From assembly GCA_001797675.1 (NCBI GenBank), contig MGQB01000037.1, forward strand, positions 55,349 to 119,348: DNA of 64,000 bases, in the 5' to 3' direction. The first letter of the stretch is position 1, and each line of letters opens with the position of its first letter. Under the pieces are notes generated by a model. The model did no database searches and had not been told where the DNA came from. It saw nothing but the letters and a program-made list of their open reading frames with translations. The position numbers were made by a program, and so were the translations under genes. Shown here piece after piece: positions 1 through 8,386 of this stretch. The DNA is from Deltaproteobacteria bacterium RBG_13_43_22. Its GTDB lineage: Bacteria; Desulfobacterota; RBG-13-43-22.

Positions 1-2
1 GT

Positions 3-668
3 GTGGCCCATTTTAAGGGACATGAATTGTCCGGGTTCGGCGGAACCATAAAGAACCTGGGTATGGGTTGCGCTTCCCGGGAGGGCAAGCTGAGCCAGCA
101 TTCCAATACGGCCCCTAAAATCACCCGGAAAAAATGTATCGGTTGCGGTGAATGCATCAGCCATTGTGCCCAGGAGGCCATTGGCCTACAAGAAAAAAAA
201 GCCGCGATCAATCCGGGAAAATGTGTCGGCTGCGGAGAGTGTATCCTGATCTGCCCGCAAGAGGCCATCGGTATCCGTTGGAACCCCTCCATAACGGTTT
301 TTCAGCAGAAAATGGTCGAATACACCTTGGGGGTTCTGAAAGGCAAAGAAGGCCGGGCTGTCTTTTTGAATTTTCTGACCGATATCTCTCCAGCCTGTGA
401 TTGTTACGATCACAGTGATCGGCCGATTGTTCGCGATATCGGCATCCTGGCCTCCACCGATCCGGTGGCCATAGATCAGGCCTCGGTGGACTTGGTCAAT
501 AACGAGCCGGGCAATAAGGATTCGGCCTTAACAAAAAATTATAAATCCGGGGAAGATAAATTCCGCGGGATCTACCCTAAAATCGATTGGGAAGTTCAGC
601 TTCGCTATGCTGAAGAAATCGGATTGGGGACCCGGAAATATCAACTGGTCATCCTAAACGAAAAATAA
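3..668 (+). CDS. DUF362-family ferredoxin-like protein (5' partial)
   Basis: This is the C-terminal part of a DUF362-type iron-sulfur protein. Two classical [4Fe-4S] motifs are visible, CIGCGECISHC (Cys45, 48, 51, 55) and CVGCGECILICP (Cys74, 77, 80, 84). They are followed by a domain with the phrase ASTDPVAIDQASVDLV, which is typical of DUF362 proteins. The frame is open from base 3. The GTG there is probably internal, because family members normally carry another 150 or so residues before the ferredoxin part, so the real start should lie outside the window. Proteins of this type are presumed electron carriers or redox adaptors; no substrate can be named. Nothing downstream is obviously co-transcribed, since the next genes are on the other strand. 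Confidence 0.8.
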   Translation: MAHFKGHELSGFGGTIKNLGMGCASREGKLSQHSNTAPKITRKKCIGCGECISHCAQEAIGLQEKKAAINPGKCVGCGECILICPQEAIGIRWNPSITVFQQKMVEYTLGVLKGKEGRAVFLNFLTDISPACDCYDHSDRPIVRDIGILASTDPVAIDQASVDLVNNEPGNKDSALTKNYKSGEDKFRGIYPKIDWEVQLRYAEEIGLGTRKYQLVILNEK

Positions 669-846
669 GCAAACCGCTCGGCAATCAAAAAAATCCCGCT
701 TAGAGAGCTTTGAAAAATGGTCAATTTTTTTCAAGGTCAAGGAAGACGAAAATTTTAACCACAGACATACATTTAGTATTTCGCGGATTAAAAAGTGATT
801 CTGCCACAGAGATTGGAGAAAAGGGGATATTTTTCAAGGCTTTCCC
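669..846. other. Intergenic gap, nothing recognised
   Basis: This is a convergent gap between the DUF362 gene and a small minus-strand gene. I see no clear hairpin with a T tract and no additional gene. Confidence 0.4.
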
Positions 847-1092
847 CTATTCATTAAAATATCGGCCGGGTTTAAAAATAAAACCATCATGTTCGGCCCA
901 CAGCTTAAGGCACCATTCAATCAACATCTTGAGTTCTTGTAATTCCTCGGCCGGGGGTAAGACCTTGGGTAAATGGATGGTTTCGGTCCTTTGAAATTCC
1001 GCAAGCCTTTCCTTGAGGGCCTTATTCAACTCTTGTATCCGGCAACCCAGTTTTTCATTGGTTTTCAGTTCAGGTTGTTTCTTTTTGGACAT
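847..1092 (-). CDS. Small hypothetical protein, helical
   Basis: An 81-residue unrecognised protein. The first 25 residues are rich in Lys, Glu and Gln (MSKKKQPELKTNEKLG). A predicted amphipathic helix follows, then an acidic and aromatic tail with WCLKLWAEHD near residue 65. It has no signal peptide, no membrane segment and no cysteine motif. The ATG follows an AGGGGAATA stretch that can serve as a ribosome binding site. It lies 43 bp downstream of the methyltransferase gene on the same strand, so it is probably the last gene of the rtcB transcription unit. It may be a small adaptor, but no function can be assigned. Confidence 0.55.
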   Translation of the reverse strand: MSKKKQPELKTNEKLGCRIQELNKALKERLAEFQRTETIHLPKVLPPAEELQELKMLIEWCLKLWAEHDGFIFKPGRYFNE

Positions 1093-1135
1093 TATTCCCC
1101 TTAGATATTCGATTTTTTTGCTGTGTGTTTGATCC

Positions 1136-1945
1136 CTAAGAAATAATATTAGTCAGAATCAGCAGACGGAGAGATTTCCCTTTATAATTTTTCCCCGACA
1201 AACAAAAAAGCCCCGGTGTTTCCAGGCCGGACTGGATTATCATCGATTTCCAGCCCTCGGCCTTGGACCGTAGGCGGTCGCGGGGGTTTAACGGAAAGGC
1301 AAAAAAATACCGACCCTGAGATGGTCCTGATAAAATTCTTTGGATCTCCGTCAGCACTCGAGGTACATCCGGAACGAGTTCGAGCAAATTGATACTGATG
1401 ATCAGGTCCCCGGTGTGATCCGCCAGGGGAAGGTTTTCCACCTTACCGACGGTAAAGTGGATGTTTTTAATTTCTCTTTTCTTGGCCAGAAGGGTCCCCT
1501 GTTTGATCATAGGAAGGGAAAAATCCAGTCTTAAAACTTTGCTCCCAGGGCAACAGTACTGGGCCAGAAAAACTTCCTGCCAACAGGAACCGGCCCCCAG
1601 GCTGATGATGTTCTGATGAGTTTCAAATCGATCCAAACGATTCAGCAAAAGAAGTCCCCGGGTCAAATTCCTTCTCGAATATTCAGCCCAGGTGGGTGCC
1701 CAGTTTTCCCAGAAATAAGGATTCTCCAGTTTTTGATCGGTAATGCCTTTGAATTTTTTTAAGGCCCTCTCCAGGGCTTCCAATTCCTCGGGCTGCATTT
1801 CAGGACCCAGCGTCTCATCCAGATATTGTTCCCAGGTCTCCTCAATCCGTATCTGTTCAGGCGTCAAAGGGATAAAATGTTTTCCTAAAAAAGTACCCTG
1901 GGTGGTTAACGTTATGGATTGGACCGGATTATTATTCATCACCAT
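1136..1945 (-). CDS. Class I SAM-dependent methyltransferase
   Basis: A protein of about 269 residues with a Rossmann-type methyltransferase core in its second half. The SAM-binding loop reads IISLGAGSCWQE (around residues 113-124), an acidic strand end follows in LRLDFS, and later motifs include VGKVENLPLAD and DLIISINLLELVPD. The N-terminal ~100 residues are helical and unassigned. The start is placed at the ATG that overlaps the rtcB stop (TGATG), so the two genes should be translationally coupled; a GTG three bases upstream and an ATG six bases downstream are alternatives. The target is unknown. Coupling to an RNA ligase suggests an RNA-related or RNA-repair-linked substrate, but that is inference. 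Confidence 0.75.
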   Translation of the reverse strand: MVMNNNPVQSITLTTQGTFLGKHFIPLTPEQIRIEETWEQYLDETLGPEMQPEELEALERALKKFKGITDQKLENPYFWENWAPTWAEYSRRNLTRGLLLLNRLDRFETHQNIISLGAGSCWQEVFLAQYCCPGSKVLRLDFSLPMIKQGTLLAKKREIKNIHFTVGKVENLPLADHTGDLIISINLLELVPDVPRVLTEIQRILSGPSQGRYFFAFPLNPRDRLRSKAEGWKSMIIQSGLETPGLFCLSGKNYKGKSLRLLILTNIIS

Positions 1946-3393
1946 CACCCTTTGATGACCCCCATGGGTCTCAACCGGACCACTTTCTTGGCAATACCGG
2001 CCTGATGCACCACCTCGACCACTTGGGCCACATCTTTATAGGCTTCCGATATTTCCTCAACAATCGTCCCTCGGCCGGCACCTTGAACGATTATCCCCTG
2101 ATCTTCCATTTCCCGGACTACAGACCGTCCTCGGGCCTTTTTGATAGCGGCCTGGCGACTCATAAGGCGGCCTGCCCCATGGCAGGTACTGCCGAAAGTC
2201 TCGGTCATGGCCTGATCGGTCCCTAACAGGACATAAGAGTAACGGCCCATGTCTCCGGGGATCAGGACTGGCTGCCCCATCTCCCGGTAATCCATTGGGA
2301 CCTGAGGATGGTGAGCCGGAAAGGCCCGAGTCGCCCCTTTCCGATGGACACAAAGCCTTCTTTTCTGACCGTCCCATTCATGGTCCTCCAGTTTGGCGAT
2401 ATTATGGCATAGGTCATAGACTAACTCCAGTTGAAGCATCTTCGGGCTTATTCGCATGATCTTTTCCAGGGTCTCTTGAACCCAATGAGTAATAATCTGT
2501 CGGTTGGCAAAGGCAAAGTTGGCGGCCGCGGCCATGGCCCCCAAATATTCACGGCCTTCGGGAGAGTTGATAGGGGCACAGCACAACTGCCGATCCGGCA
2601 ATTCGATGCCGTATTTGGCCGTAACCGGGATGAGTTTTTTTATAGCCTCATCGCAGACCTGGTGCCCCAGACCTCGGGACCCGGTATGAACCATAACCGT
2701 TACCTGTTGGTCAAAAAGACCCAGACCTTGGGCCGCTTTGGGATCGTAAATGGTTTCCACATAACCCACTTCGACAAAATGATTTCCTGAACCAAGAGTG
2801 CCGAGCTGATCCTTTCCCCGCTCCAATGCTTTGGATGAAACCAGGTCGGGCCTGGCCCCTTCGATACAGCCCCCTTCTTCGATATGCTCCAGATCTTTCA
2901 GGCTGCCGAAACCCTGGTTTACAGCCCAGCGGGCCCCAAGGTTCAAAACCTTTTCCTGATCTTTGATTGAAAGTTTAAAGTCTTTCCGGTGGGAGCCGAC
3001 CCCTGAAGGAATATTTCGAAATAGAGCACCAACGATTTCTTTGATCCGGCCTTCTATCTCTTTGCGGCTCAACCCGGAGCGCAGCAACCGCACACCTCAA
3101 TTGATGTCGTACCCGACCCCTCCGGGCGAGACAATCCCTTGGTCAGGATCAAAAGCGGCTACCCCCCCGATAGGAAATCCGTATCCCCAATGAATATCCG
3201 GCATGGCCAGGGAGGGGCCTACAATCCCGGGAAGCCAGGCGACATTGATCACTTGCCGGAGACTTTCGTCCTGCATTAGACCGGAAAGCATAGCCTCGGA
3301 TATAAAGATCAGACCGTCGGTCCGCATCTTCCCTTCCCGGGGGATGAGGTAGCGATATTCGTCTATTTTCTCGATTTTCACTTTTTCGCTCAT
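1945..3393 (-). CDS. rtcB: RtcB RNA ligase, probable selenoprotein (in-frame TGA at codon 99)
   Basis: RtcB joins 2',3'-cyclic phosphate (or 3'-phosphate) and 5'-OH RNA ends with Mn2+ and GTP. The frame reads from ATG 3393 (ribosome site GGAG six bases upstream) to 1945, 482 codons, the usual size for the family. It is broken only by a TGA at 3097-3099. This TGA falls in VGYDIN-TGA-GVRLL, where the family has the invariant metal-binding Cys of DINCGVR. Both flanks are fully conserved. All other landmarks are present: [20 protein letters not shown], the [14 protein letters not shown] segment, and [10 protein letters not shown] with the guanylated His. A SECIS-like hairpin follows the TGA. I read the codon as selenocysteine. 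A C-to-A nonsense mutation or sequencing error is the alternative. Archease is encoded upstream, which fits an active ligase. Confidence 0.85.
3063..3083 (-). promoter_or_regulatory. Candidate bacterial SECIS hairpin
   Basis: In the rtcB mRNA, 13 nt after the TGA, a hairpin can form. It has a UGCG/CGCA stem, one bulged C on the 3' side, then CUC/GAG and a six-base apical loop CGGGUU. The loop begins 21 nt after the UGA. This resembles the fdhF-type bacterial SECIS in spacing, a bulged base and G-rich loop. It is seen in sequence, but function is inferred. Confidence 0.6.
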
Positions 3394-3416
3394 AAGATAC
3401 TCCAAAAAAGAAAATC

Positions 3417-3549
3417 CAGAAGTCAGAATTCAGAATAACAGCCAATCCATTTAATAAAATTTATAGGAATTAGTTAAATAAGTGTCGCGAATATTAATAA
3501 CCGGGGTTTTCCCCTGGCTCCTGGCTCCAGTATTCTGTATTCTGGCTTC
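3417..3549. repeat. Stutter hairpin, word cagaa(g/t)tc
   Basis: The left arm (3417-3437) contains AGAAGTCAGAATTCAGAATA. The right arm (3531-3549) is its reverse complement with two mismatches in 19. It fills most of the gap between archease and rtcB. Confidence 0.6.
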
Positions 3550-3551
3550 AC

Positions 3552-3980
3552 TCATAGATCAAAAATTACCCTGGCCTTCCAAATCCCCTTTTCTTGCCAG
3601 ATACGAAGCTGATGGTAGGTTACGGCCTTGACGGCCAGCTTAAGACCATGTTTTTCCGAATCAAACAATTCCCCACGCCCCAAGGCTTGAATCGTGTGCG
3701 AAGTCAATGATTGAATCGTGAACATTCCAAAAACCAGTTGCCGGCTCTCAAATAAATACAATAACTCTCCCAGCCAGGCAACCAGGAGGGCTTCCCGGTC
3801 CGGGGCCTTCACGGCAATCGGTCTTTCCTGCCGTAGGTCAATCCGTCGGGCTTCCATCATGATATCAAAAAAAGACCAGCCCGCTTGGGCAAAAAGATCG
3901 GGAAGATTCATTCCACGGACTTCCATGCCAAGATCAGCGGTGTGTGTAATCAGACGATAGGGTTTACGGAAACGAGTCAT
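3552..3980 (-). CDS. Archease, RtcB activator
   Basis: A 142-residue archease-family protein. Archease helps RtcB load GMP and turn over repeatedly. The N-terminal signature YRLITHTADLGMEVRG (residues 8-23) carries the conserved Asp of the metal site. The central AWLGELLYLFESR and the C-terminal WKARVIFDL with a terminal Asp are also typical. Length matches the family. It lies upstream of rtcB on the same strand with a 158-bp gap that holds a hairpin repeat, so the two may be transcribed together or separately. The pairing strongly supports RNA ligation or repair as the role of the locus. Confidence 0.9.
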   Translation of the reverse strand: MTRFRKPYRLITHTADLGMEVRGMNLPDLFAQAGWSFFDIMMEARRIDLRQERPIAVKAPDREALLVAWLGELLYLFESRQLVFGMFTIQSLTSHTIQALGRGELFDSEKHGLKLAVKAVTYHQLRIWQEKGIWKARVIFDL

Positions 3981-3997
3981 GTCTTAAACAAGAAAAT

Positions 3998-4084
3998 AAG
4001 GTTCGAGGGTTCCAGGATTCGAGGATTTTAATTTGAAGGCCTTCCACTTGAATCCTTGGCTCATGGATCCCTTGAATCCTTTTT
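3998..4084. repeat. Stutter hairpin, words ttcgaggg/ttccagg
   Basis: Tandem words such as GGTTCGAGGGTTCCAGGATT on the left are answered by a reverse-complementary run (4050-4080) on the right, with a short spacer. It separates the PAS/HD-GYP gene from archease. Confidence 0.6.
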
Positions 4085-4101
4085 CAGGCCTCAGGTTGCT
4101 G

Positions 4102-7100
4102 TCAGTCAAACTTATATCCCTTTTCCCTAAACAACCTCAAACAGGCATCCACGACCTCCGTATGATAAAGTTGACCCTTGTTTTTTGAGATCTCTTCCAA
4201 GGCTACATCTATTCCATAGGCCGGTCGATAGGGTCGATGGGAGGCGATGGCCTCGACCACATCGGCCACGGCCAGGATACGGGCTTCCAAATAAATAGCT
4301 TCTCCGGACAGCCCCAAAGGATATCCTGATCCATTGATCCTTTCATGATGCTGAAGAACGATATCAGCCACAGGCCAGCTGAAATCGATATCCTTCAGAA
4401 TGTCATAACTGATCTGTGGATGGACCTTGATCAACCCAAATTCAATATCGCTTAATTGAGTAGGCTTACTGAGGATCTCGGCCGGCACGGCAATTTTTCC
4501 CAGGTCATGGACAATGCCGGCCATGCGAATGCCGTCCACCTGGTCTTCGGGAAGCCCCATCTCCTGGGCAATAGATCGGGCCAGGTCGGCTACCCGGCGC
4601 TGGTGACCTGCGGTATAGGGATCCCGGGTTTCTACGGTCAAGGCCATGGCCTGGATGATCCCTCCGGTGGCCTTACGCAGCTTTTCCAGACTTTTTTGTA
4701 ATCCTTCTTCGGCCTCCTTGCGGGTGGTAATATCTTCAATGGTACCTTCATAATAGAGTATTTTCCCCCTGTTATCCTTTACCGAGCGCACATTCATCGA
4801 TCCCCATTTGATCCTTCCGTGTTTCGTATACAATTGGGCTTCGAATCCTTTCACCAACCCTTCCTCGGCCATGAGGTTGAGATATCTTTGACGGTCTTCT
4901 GGATGCACATAGAGTTGTTCTCCAATGTCGGATATATCGGTCATCAGTTTCTCGGGAGTATCATAACCATGAAATCTGGCCACGGCGGTATTAGCCATCA
5001 GAAATTTCCAGTCGCTTGAGAACTGAAAAATTCCCTCCACGGAATTCTCGACGATGCCCCGGTATTTCTCCTCGGTCTGATGTAGCGCCTCTTCAGCCCG
5101 TTTATGTTCGCTGATGTCACTTGTGGTGCCGATCCATTTGTAAGCCCTCCCGTTTTCATCCCGCAGACACATGCCGGCCGTTTTGATATGAAAGATATCT
5201 CCGGTCTTTCCGATCAACCGGTATTCTTGCCTATATGGTTCCCCATACCGCACCTGCCGTCTGACTGCCTGTGAGATGCGTTCATAATCCTCGGGATGTA
5301 TACTCTTCTCAAAAGCGGCTGTGGTGACAGGAAGTTCGCTAAAAAGATAATTGAGCCTCTCCGTAGCGGCACCAAACCATTCCAATTGACCTGTATTGAG
5401 ATCCCATTCGTAAATAAAATCATTGGAACTTTCAGCGGCGATCCGAAACCGTTCTTCACTCATTTGTAAGGCATTCTGGATCTGCTTGCGCTCGGATATA
5501 TCACGGTCAATGCCGCGATAACCCCTGAATTGCTCCTCCCCATCAAAAAACGGCATGCCGCTGGTTTCAAACACTACCAGATGACCGTCTTTATGGCGGC
5601 AGGTGTTTTCCAGGGTGATCAACGGTTGCCGGGCAGCTTTAAGAGGTTCAAATATTCCTGAGACACGTTGGGCTTCTTCCGACGGCATGAGATCGAACGG
5701 GGTCTTTCCCAACAGCTCTTCCGGTTCGAATCCCAACAGGTCTCGAATCTTGGGGCTAACATAGGTGTAGACCCCGTCCTGATTGACCTCCCAGATCCAG
5801 TCGTTCAGGGTCTCTACCAAGTCCTGGAACCTCTTTTGCGATTCGCGGATCTGCCCCCGTAGGTAGGCGGCCCGCAGCGCCACCGCCCCCTGTTCGGCCA
5901 ATGTTTTATAAAGGTGCTCCTTTCCCTTGTCAAAGTAATGAGCAGAACCGGCTGTGGCGATAATCAACCCCAATAATTCCTTCCCCTCTTCAAGAAGAAA
6001 GGCCGCAAAACTCCTTCCCCCGGCCCGACTGATAAGATCCCGGACGGAAGGGTCCAGGCCCTCATCGGTCAAGACATTGTTTGAGACAAACGGCAGACCG
6101 GTCACATACCGGTTGATTATCGAGAACTCTGAAGAAGGAAAGAGGGTCCCTAAAGGCACGTTCTTTGTCAAACCGCTTGAAAAATAATCGATACGTCGCA
6201 GGATTCCAACAAGCCCCGCATCCGATTTTTCGAAGGTAAGGATTGCCACCAGCGCCTGCGGGTAAATACCTGCCTGTTGGATCAAGGCGTCCAGCACCTC
6301 GTCCTCGGTCTCTTTCCCCACCAACGCCTGGCTGACCTCAAAGCGCATGCGGGTTTCACGCATAGTCCGCTCGATCAGGGCCTCCCAGCGCCTGCGCTCA
6401 GTGATATCCACAAGCCCGGAGATGTAATATAACGGATTGCCGGATTTATCTTTTTGCAGGACGGTATTCAGATCCCCCCACAAGGTGGAACCATCCTTTT
6501 TGATGTATCTCTTATTGAATCTGACCGATGTTTTTTCGCCGGACAGCATTTGTTCAATGTGTTCTTGAGTCAATTCAATATCGTCGGGATGGGTGAAATC
6601 CTGCCATTTGAGGCCGGATAATTCCTCCCTCGTATATCCCAGCATCTCGCTCAAGGACTGGTTGACATACACCGAACCGTCCAAAGAAGTCATCGACATG
6701 CCGATAGAGGAGTTATCAAATATTTTCCTGAATTTCTCCTCACTCTCCCGCAGGGCCTCTTCCAAATGCTTCCTCTCGGTGATGTCTTTGATCTGGACAA
6801 AGTCGGCGGGTCTTCCCCGGTAGGTAATAATACCGGCGTTGAACTCGACCTCGATTCTGCTTCCATCCTTATGCCTCAGAGCCGTTTCATAATTGGTTGG
6901 AATATCTTCTCCGTCCATACGCCGCTTATAGAAATCAATAACTTTGGAGACTTGATCGGCCATAAGGAAATCGGATAAGGGAGCACCGACCATTTCTTCA
7001 ACCGAGTATCCAATCATTTGGGTCAATCGTTTATTGGCAAACCGGAGAATCCCGTCCTGCCCAATTCCGATACCGTCAGTTGACCGCTCAACGAGATTGC

Positions 7101-7968
7101 GGTATTTCTCCTCACTTTCCTGCAGGGCTTCCTGGGATCGCTTACGTTCGGTGATGTCACGGATAATGACCAGATCAGCCGGACTCCCATGCCAGACTGT
7201 TTTCGCGGCGGTTAATTCTATGGGTATGGTCTTTCTGTCTTTGCGTATAATGTTAACCTCATACTGTGATGGGGCAGGTTCACCGGTAAGTCTTTTTCGA
7301 TATCTTTCCATTACCTTCTGTACATCATCGGGATGTACCAAATCCCGAATGCCGCTTTTCAGCAATTCAGCCACGCTGTAACCGGAAATTTCCCCTGCCC
7401 GCCGGTTGGCGTAAGTCTGAATCCCTTCTCCCACGGCTATAAAGATTCCATCATTGGCGTTCTCGGCTAATGTTCTAAAAGTTTCCTCGCTATTCCGCAT
7501 CGCCTCCTCTGTCCGCTTGCGCTCGGTGATGTCTTCCGCGTGAACCATGATCAGATCCGGGGGGACAAAGGCATAGGTAACGGCCATCGTTCTGCCCGGC
7601 ATAAAATGCCGAGACGTCAACTCTCGTTTAATAACTTTTTTCCCCCTAAAACATCGATGAATATCCTCTAATATCTCCGTCTTGTCTTGATACATCTCAG
7701 CTGCGGTTTTTCCAAGGAACGTTTTGGCTTTCCCCCCGGTAGCCCCTTCCGCCGCCTGATTGAAGTCCACCAATTCGAAGGTCTTCCCTTTTTTCCGCCA
7801 GGTAAAGGTCGGGATAGGACCTCCCTGATATTGGGCCTTTAAACGCGCTCCACTCTCCTGAAGCATCTCCTCCACCTCTTTGCGCTCCAGTTCTTGGACT
7901 CTTGTTTTAAGCCTCGATAATTCTTCGACAAGCTGGGCCTTGGTTTTGCTTTCCGGTTTCATTTTCAA
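4102..7968 (-). CDS. Multi-PAS/GAF HD-GYP c-di-GMP phosphodiesterase
   Basis: A 1288-residue soluble signalling protein. A short coiled coil (residues ~8-50) leads into about seven PAS domains at roughly 45-150, 160-275, 285-400, 410-525, 715-835, 840-960 and 970-1085. Most end with a DITERK-type PAC motif. A GAF-like domain sits between the fourth and fifth (about 540-690). The C-terminal HD-GYP domain (about 1105-1285) has the intact motifs GIVHDLGKIAVP, HPQISYDIL, LQHHERINGSGYP and ILAVADVVEA, so it should hydrolyse cyclic di-GMP. No membrane segment is evident, so the sensed signals are probably cytoplasmic, such as redox state, oxygen or small ligands. It is a single-gene unit bounded on both sides by hairpin or gene-poor sequence. 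Confidence 0.92.
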   Translation of the reverse strand: MKMKPESKTKAQLVEELSRLKTRVQELERKEVEEMLQESGARLKAQYQGGPIPTFTWRKKGKTFELVDFNQAAEGATGGKAKTFLGKTAAEMYQDKTEILEDIHRCFRGKKVIKRELTSRHFMPGRTMAVTYAFVPPDLIMVHAEDITERKRTEEAMRNSEETFRTLAENANDGIFIAVGEGIQTYANRRAGEISGYSVAELLKSGIRDLVHPDDVQKVMERYRKRLTGEPAPSQYEVNIIRKDRKTIPIELTAAKTVWHGSPADLVIIRDITERKRSQEALQESEEKYRNLVERSTDGIGIGQDGILRFANKRLTQMIGYSVEEMVGAPLSDFLMADQVSKVIDFYKRRMDGEDIPTNYETALRHKDGSRIEVEFNAGIITYRGRPADFVQIKDITERKHLEEALRESEEKFRKIFDNSSIGMSMTSLDGSVYVNQSLSEMLGYTREELSGLKWQDFTHPDDIELTQEHIEQMLSGEKTSVRFNKRYIKKDGSTLWGDLNTVLQKDKSGNPLYYISGLVDITERRRWEALIERTMRETRMRFEVSQALVGKETEDEVLDALIQQAGIYPQALVAILTFEKSDAGLVGILRRIDYFSSGLTKNVPLGTLFPSSEFSIINRYVTGLPFVSNNVLTDEGLDPSVRDLISRAGGRSFAAFLLEEGKELLGLIIATAGSAHYFDKGKEHLYKTLAEQGAVALRAAYLRGQIRESQKRFQDLVETLNDWIWEVNQDGVYTYVSPKIRDLLGFEPEELLGKTPFDLMPSEEAQRVSGIFEPLKAARQPLITLENTCRHKDGHLVVFETSGMPFFDGEEQFRGYRGIDRDISERKQIQNALQMSEERFRIAAESSNDFIYEWDLNTGQLEWFGAATERLNYLFSELPVTTAAFEKSIHPEDYERISQAVRRQVRYGEPYRQEYRLIGKTGDIFHIKTAGMCLRDENGRAYKWIGTTSDISEHKRAEEALHQTEEKYRGIVENSVEGIFQFSSDWKFLMANTAVARFHGYDTPEKLMTDISDIGEQLYVHPEDRQRYLNLMAEEGLVKGFEAQLYTKHGRIKWGSMNVRSVKDNRGKILYYEGTIEDITTRKEAEEGLQKSLEKLRKATGGIIQAMALTVETRDPYTAGHQRRVADLARSIAQEMGLPEDQVDGIRMAGIVHDLGKIAVPAEILSKPTQLSDIEFGLIKVHPQISYDILKDIDFSWPVADIVLQHHERINGSGYPLGLSGEAIYLEARILAVADVVEAIASHRPYRPAYGIDVALEEISKNKGQLYHTEVVDACLRLFREKGYKFD

Positions 7969-8272
7969 TTCTCCAAAAAGGAAAAACGATTATTAAAAAG
8001 GATGGGGCCAGGAATTACGACAAAAAACCGGCTGGGTAGGGATCGGAGGAAACAATCGGGTAACATGGTCTGTCCTTTCATTGCAGGGGACTGGGGACAA
8101 AACTACCCGTTCTCGGGGGACCTGATTTTTATATCCAGTTCATGGCATTTGCTGAGACAATCAGAAGGCTCCTCCCAATAAAAACGAACCTGGTTAGAAT
8201 CCGAAGTTCCCCCCGGATTACTGCTAAAAAAAACTTTATAATATTATATCCTTACAGAAGGAGAATATCAAG
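7969..8272. other. Gene-free stretch upstream of the PAS/HD-GYP gene
   Basis: About 300 bp between the PAS/HD-GYP start and the terminator region of dsrP. It should contain the promoter of the minus-strand signalling gene, but I cannot pick out convincing -35/-10 boxes. No conserved gene was recognised. Confidence 0.3.
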
Positions 8273-8320
8273 ATGAAAAGTTCTTCGGCAATTTTTATTG
8301 ATATTGATTTTTTTTACTAA
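8273..8320 (+). CDS. Possible 15-codon micro-ORF
   Basis: An ATG preceded by a good ribosome site (AAGGAG, eight-base spacing) opens a 15-residue frame MKSSSAIFIDIDFFY. It ends right at the hairpin that terminates dsrP from the other side. AT-rich sequence resembling a -10 box (TATAAT at 8238-8243) lies about 30 bp upstream. It could be a tiny expressed peptide or a chance frame. No homology can be judged at this size. Confidence 0.2.
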   Translation: MKSSSAIFIDIDFFY

Positions 8321-8354
8321 AAAAAGGCCCATCCCCTTTTCGGGCATGGGCCTT
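8315..8354 (-). terminator. Rho-independent terminator of the dsr cluster
   Basis: On the minus strand, AAGGCCCAT (8354-8346) pairs perfectly with ATGGGCCTT (8332-8324) around a 13-base loop, followed by a run of T. It lies 33 bp after the dsrP stop codon. Confidence 0.85.
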
Positions 8355-8386
8355 GGGTAGTAATCAAAATCGAACAGAAGGACGAC

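Noticed and set aside
3094..3099. Reading rtcB as two separate genes or a pseudogene
   Set aside because: Both parts are in the same frame with full conservation on each side, and the stop is precisely at the catalytic cysteine, with a SECIS-like hairpin after it. Only one base separates TGA from TGC or TGT, so an error remains possible but is the less economical reading.
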